Shown in pieces: positions 62,088-64,000 of a DNA stretch of 64,000 nt; the stretch's first letter is position 1; each line of letters opens with the position of its first letter. This DNA comes from Megasphaera hominis (GTDB lineage: Bacteria; Bacillota; Negativicutes; Veillonellales; Megasphaeraceae): positions 43,505-107,504 of the forward strand of contig NZ_JACOGK010000005.1 in NCBI RefSeq assembly GCF_014269395.1, given 5' to 3'. A program made the translations under genes and the position numbers. A model generated the notes under the pieces. It worked only from the letters and a program-made list of their open reading frames with translations, was not told the DNA's origin and made no database searches.

Positions 62088-62535
62088 AATTTTCTACCTC
62101 TTTTTCTACAGAAGCCCAGCGGCTTCCCTGGAAATCAAAATGAAACACTCTGTCTGTAACGCTGACTTTATCGATGCGGATAATCGCAGCATCAGCAGGC
62201 AAGCGGTCAGGAAACTTCTCTGACCACTCGATGACCGTAACGCCACCAGGCAGGTAATCATCAAAGCCCAGGTTATCCAGTTCAGCCTCTTCTTCGAGAC
62301 GATAAAAATCAAAATGCTGTAAAGGCAGGGCGTGTTCATAGTAATTGAGGATCGTAAAGGTCGGACTGACAACCGTATCCGTAATTCCCATGCCCTTGGC
62401 AATGCCTTGGACAAAATGTGTTTTTCCGGCACCTAAATCGCCTTGCAGGGCAAAAACATCACCGGCCTTTAAAACAGGGCCCAAGGCTTCACCCAGTGCA
62501 ATTGTTTCTGCTTCCCCATGTGTGGTTACGTCCAT
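62071..62535 (-). CDS. tsaE: t6A biosynthesis ATPase TsaE
   Basis: A 154-residue P-loop ATPase that drives the TsaBD complex. Walker A FALQGDLGAGKTHFVQGIAK near residue 32, VSPTFTILNYYEHALPLQHFDFYRL near 60, VIEWSEKFPDRLP near 105. ATG 62535 follows AAGGAGGATGATT; the longer frame to 62601 overlaps thiL and is unlikely. Eleven bases separate it from thiL. Confidence 0.96.
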   Translation of the reverse strand: MDVTTHGEAETIALGEALGPVLKAGDVFALQGDLGAGKTHFVQGIAKGMGITDTVVSPTFTILNYYEHALPLQHFDFYRLEEEAELDNLGFDDYLPGGVTVIEWSEKFPDRLPADAAIIRIDKVSVTDRVFHFDFQGSRWASVEKEVENYVTSH

Positions 62536-62546
62536 AATCATCCTCC

Positions 62547-63521
62547 TTAAAAATGTGTCCAGCCTGCTGCCGGTAACAGTTCCCGTTTCCCGCCCTGACA
62601 AAGAACAACCTCAGCAGGGCCGGCTTCTACCGTACCAATAGTGGTCACAGCCGGGAACTCTGCCTGGAGCTGTGCGAAATCGGCAGACGACATGGTAAAT
62701 ACCAATTCATAATCTTCGCCGCCGGTAAAGACAAACTTGCCGGCCTGCGTTCCTGAAGCAGCAGCCCAGCGCTGTAATTCTTCACTAATCGGGAGGTCCT
62801 CGTATTGCAGGACTAAACGGACGCCACTGGCTTTAGCTATTTCGTTTGCTTCACTGGCCAATCCGTCACTAATATCATTCAAACTGTGGCAATGGTGTTT
62901 TACCAAAAGCCGCCCTAGGGCAATTTGCGGTTCCGGAAAGCGATGCGCTTTTTTGAGTTCGTCGTAGCCGTCAGCACCATGCAGCATAACATCCAGACCG
63001 GCACCGGAGTTGCCAATCGTATGTGATACAGCCACCACGTCTCCCGCCTGGGCACCACTACGGAGCAACGCTTTTCCTGCTTCGATTTCGCCAAAGGCAG
63101 CCACCGTGATGACGGCCCCTTCTTGGGACGTAACCGTATCGCCGCCTAAAATATTAACCTTATAGGTACGGCAAATATCTTTAATTCCTTTATATAAAGC
63201 AATGACGTCGTCTACATCCATGTCAGGGCGGAACGCCGTAGACAAGACGATATGTGTCGGTATACCGCCCATGGCGGCAATATCACTTAAGTTAGAGGCT
63301 ACGGCCTTATAGCCTACGTCATACCACTCACCGGTCCGGCCAATAATGAAATGACTGTTTTCTACCATCGTGTCGATGACGGCAATCTGTTCCATTCCCT
63401 GTGTCGTCTTATATAGAGCTCCGTCATCGCCGATCCCAATGACGACGGGATCCGGATTAAATAATGTATTATCTTTTATTTCATCAATGAAACCGAATTC
63501 ACCTATCTCTGAAATTTTCAT
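62547..63521 (-). CDS. thiL: Thiamine-monophosphate kinase
   Basis: Phosphorylates thiamine monophosphate to the cofactor TPP. 324-residue AIR-synthase-like fold: IGDDGALYKT near residue 30, DTMVENSHFI near 50, ASNLSDIAAMGGIPTHIVLS near 76, GGDTVTS near 124, and NDISDGLASEANEIA near 215. First gene of the thiL-tsaE-tsaB-rimI-tsaD-kinase-regulator run. TPP is also the PFOR cofactor. AGGAG precedes the ATG. Confidence 0.96.
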   Translation of the reverse strand: MKISEIGEFGFIDEIKDNTLFNPDPVVIGIGDDGALYKTTQGMEQIAVIDTMVENSHFIIGRTGEWYDVGYKAVASNLSDIAAMGGIPTHIVLSTAFRPDMDVDDVIALYKGIKDICRTYKVNILGGDTVTSQEGAVITVAAFGEIEAGKALLRSGAQAGDVVAVSHTIGNSGAGLDVMLHGADGYDELKKAHRFPEPQIALGRLLVKHHCHSLNDISDGLASEANEIAKASGVRLVLQYEDLPISEELQRWAAASGTQAGKFVFTGGEDYELVFTMSSADFAQLQAEFPAVTTIGTVEAGPAEVVLCQGGKRELLPAAGWTHF

Positions 63522-63650
63522 ACGCGTCTCCTATAGAAATATACAGTTAGACCACTTAACTATATTATTTTAATCAAAATCCCTATAAAAGTAAATGACG
63601 GCCAGCCTTATCCTGTCACCAGTCTGACAAAAAGTCTTTTGTGTATAACA

Positions 63651-63681
63651 AAAAACCTGCAACAAAATGCTGCAGGTTTTT
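63651..63681 (-). terminator. Terminator of the rRNA-tRNA unit
   Basis: AAAAACCTGCA / TGCAGGTTTTT with a nine-base loop, immediately after tRNA-Arg on the minus strand. Confidence 0.93.
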
Positions 63682-63685
63682 CAAG

Positions 63686-63762
63686 TGGTGACCCGGTAGG
63701 GATTCGAACCCTAGACCTACTGATTCGTAGTCAGTCACTCTATCCAGCTGAGCTACCGAGTC
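63686..63762 (-). tRNA. tRNA-Arg (anticodon ACG)
   Basis: 77 bases with encoded CCA. Acceptor GACTCGG / CCGGGTC, anticodon loop CTACGAA, T-arm GGTTCGAATCC. A34 would be edited to inosine by TadA. Confidence 0.97.
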
Positions 63763-63800
63763 ATGCGAAAAGGGAATAGCTCATGGCTTCCCTTTCCATG

Positions 63801-63876
63801 TGGCAGGGGCAGAAGGAATCGAACCCTCAACCAATGGTTTTGGAGACCACTACTCTACCAGTTGAGCTATACCCCT
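63801..63876 (-). tRNA. tRNA-Trp (anticodon CCA)
   Basis: 76 bases with encoded 3' CCA. Acceptor AGGGGTA with TGCCCCT, anticodon loop CTCCAAA, T-arm GGTTCGATTCC. Confidence 0.96.
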
Positions 63877-63884
63877 ATGAAAAT

Positions 63885-63996
63885 CAGCGGCTTCCTATCC
63901 TCCCAGGACGCTTCCATCCAAGTACTTTCGGCGTTTGCGGGCTTAACTACTGTGTTCGGCATGGGAACAGGTGGATCCCCGCCGCTATCGCCACTG
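63885..63996 (-). rRNA. rrf: 5S ribosomal RNA
   Basis: On the minus strand: closing helix CAGTGGC / GCCGCTG, then the conserved CCACCTGTTCCCATGCCGAA and CAGTAGTTAAGCCC, ending in GTCCTGGGAGGATAGGAAG. It marks the 3' end of an rRNA operon that continues past the right edge, with tRNA-Trp and tRNA-Arg following it. Confidence 0.97.
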
Positions 63997-64000
63997 AATT

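Overview
The window reads as chromosome from a diderm Firmicute of the Negativicutes, most likely Megasphaera-like; genus is inference from gene content, not a search. Firmicute markers (CIRCE-controlled groESL, YlbF, TmcAL, RecD2, HemZ, OhrR, a ZTP riboswitch on fhs) sit beside PilM/N/O-type pilus genes that are usual in diderms. Two pyruvate:ferredoxin oxidoreductases plus acetate kinase point to a fermentative anaerobe.

Layout. 1-7034 (minus): the first PFOR (its C-terminus lies beyond the window), typA, murB, ylbF, trmL. 7217-8287 (plus): a small cysteine-rich protein and a UPF0173 hydrolase. 8418-11862 (minus): one-carbon genes fchA-like and fhs, the latter behind a ZTP riboswitch, then a DapF-superfamily racemase. 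12100 (plus): a nitroreductase. 12795-24188 (minus): a tightly packed nine-gene run recJ-relA-dtd-MBL hydrolase-AI-2E transporter-fur-hemZ-hisS-aspS. 24429-29819: the second PFOR with a divergent LysR regulator and a small membrane protein. 29887-35127: glutathione peroxidase divergent from ohrR, a HAD phosphatase, ackA with a lipoprotein, and tmcAL. 35277-39361 (plus): clpB, a structured orphan leader or ncRNA, an unusual SpeD-like protein and an HD-GYP protein. 39422-43478 (minus): comFC, recD2, chorismate mutase and two small membrane proteins. 43863-51626 (minus): a twelve-gene type IV pilus / competence-pseudopilus operon. 51820-54961: MarR, MFS transporter and M20 amidohydrolase. 55132-55363: tRNA-Val, -Glu, -Asn. 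55677-57718: groESL with CIRCE. 57870-63521: an ANTAR regulator and its sensor kinase, then the t6A cluster (tsaD, rimI, tsaB, tsaE) with thiL. 63686-63996: tRNA-Arg, tRNA-Trp and 5S rRNA, the 3' end of an rRNA operon entering from the right.

Functional threads: pyruvate to acetyl-CoA to acetate (two PFORs, ackA), folate one-carbon metabolism (fhs, fchA), tRNA modification (trmL, tmcAL, t6A genes), and DNA uptake or processing (pilus operon, comFC, recD2). The oddest items are the SpeD homologue lacking its pyruvoyl serine and carrying a very basic tail (38225-38734), the structured intergenic RNA just upstream of it, a PilT with an altered Walker A motif, and several perfect operator-like dyads at regulator promoters. 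No CRISPR array, prophage or full insertion sequence was seen.
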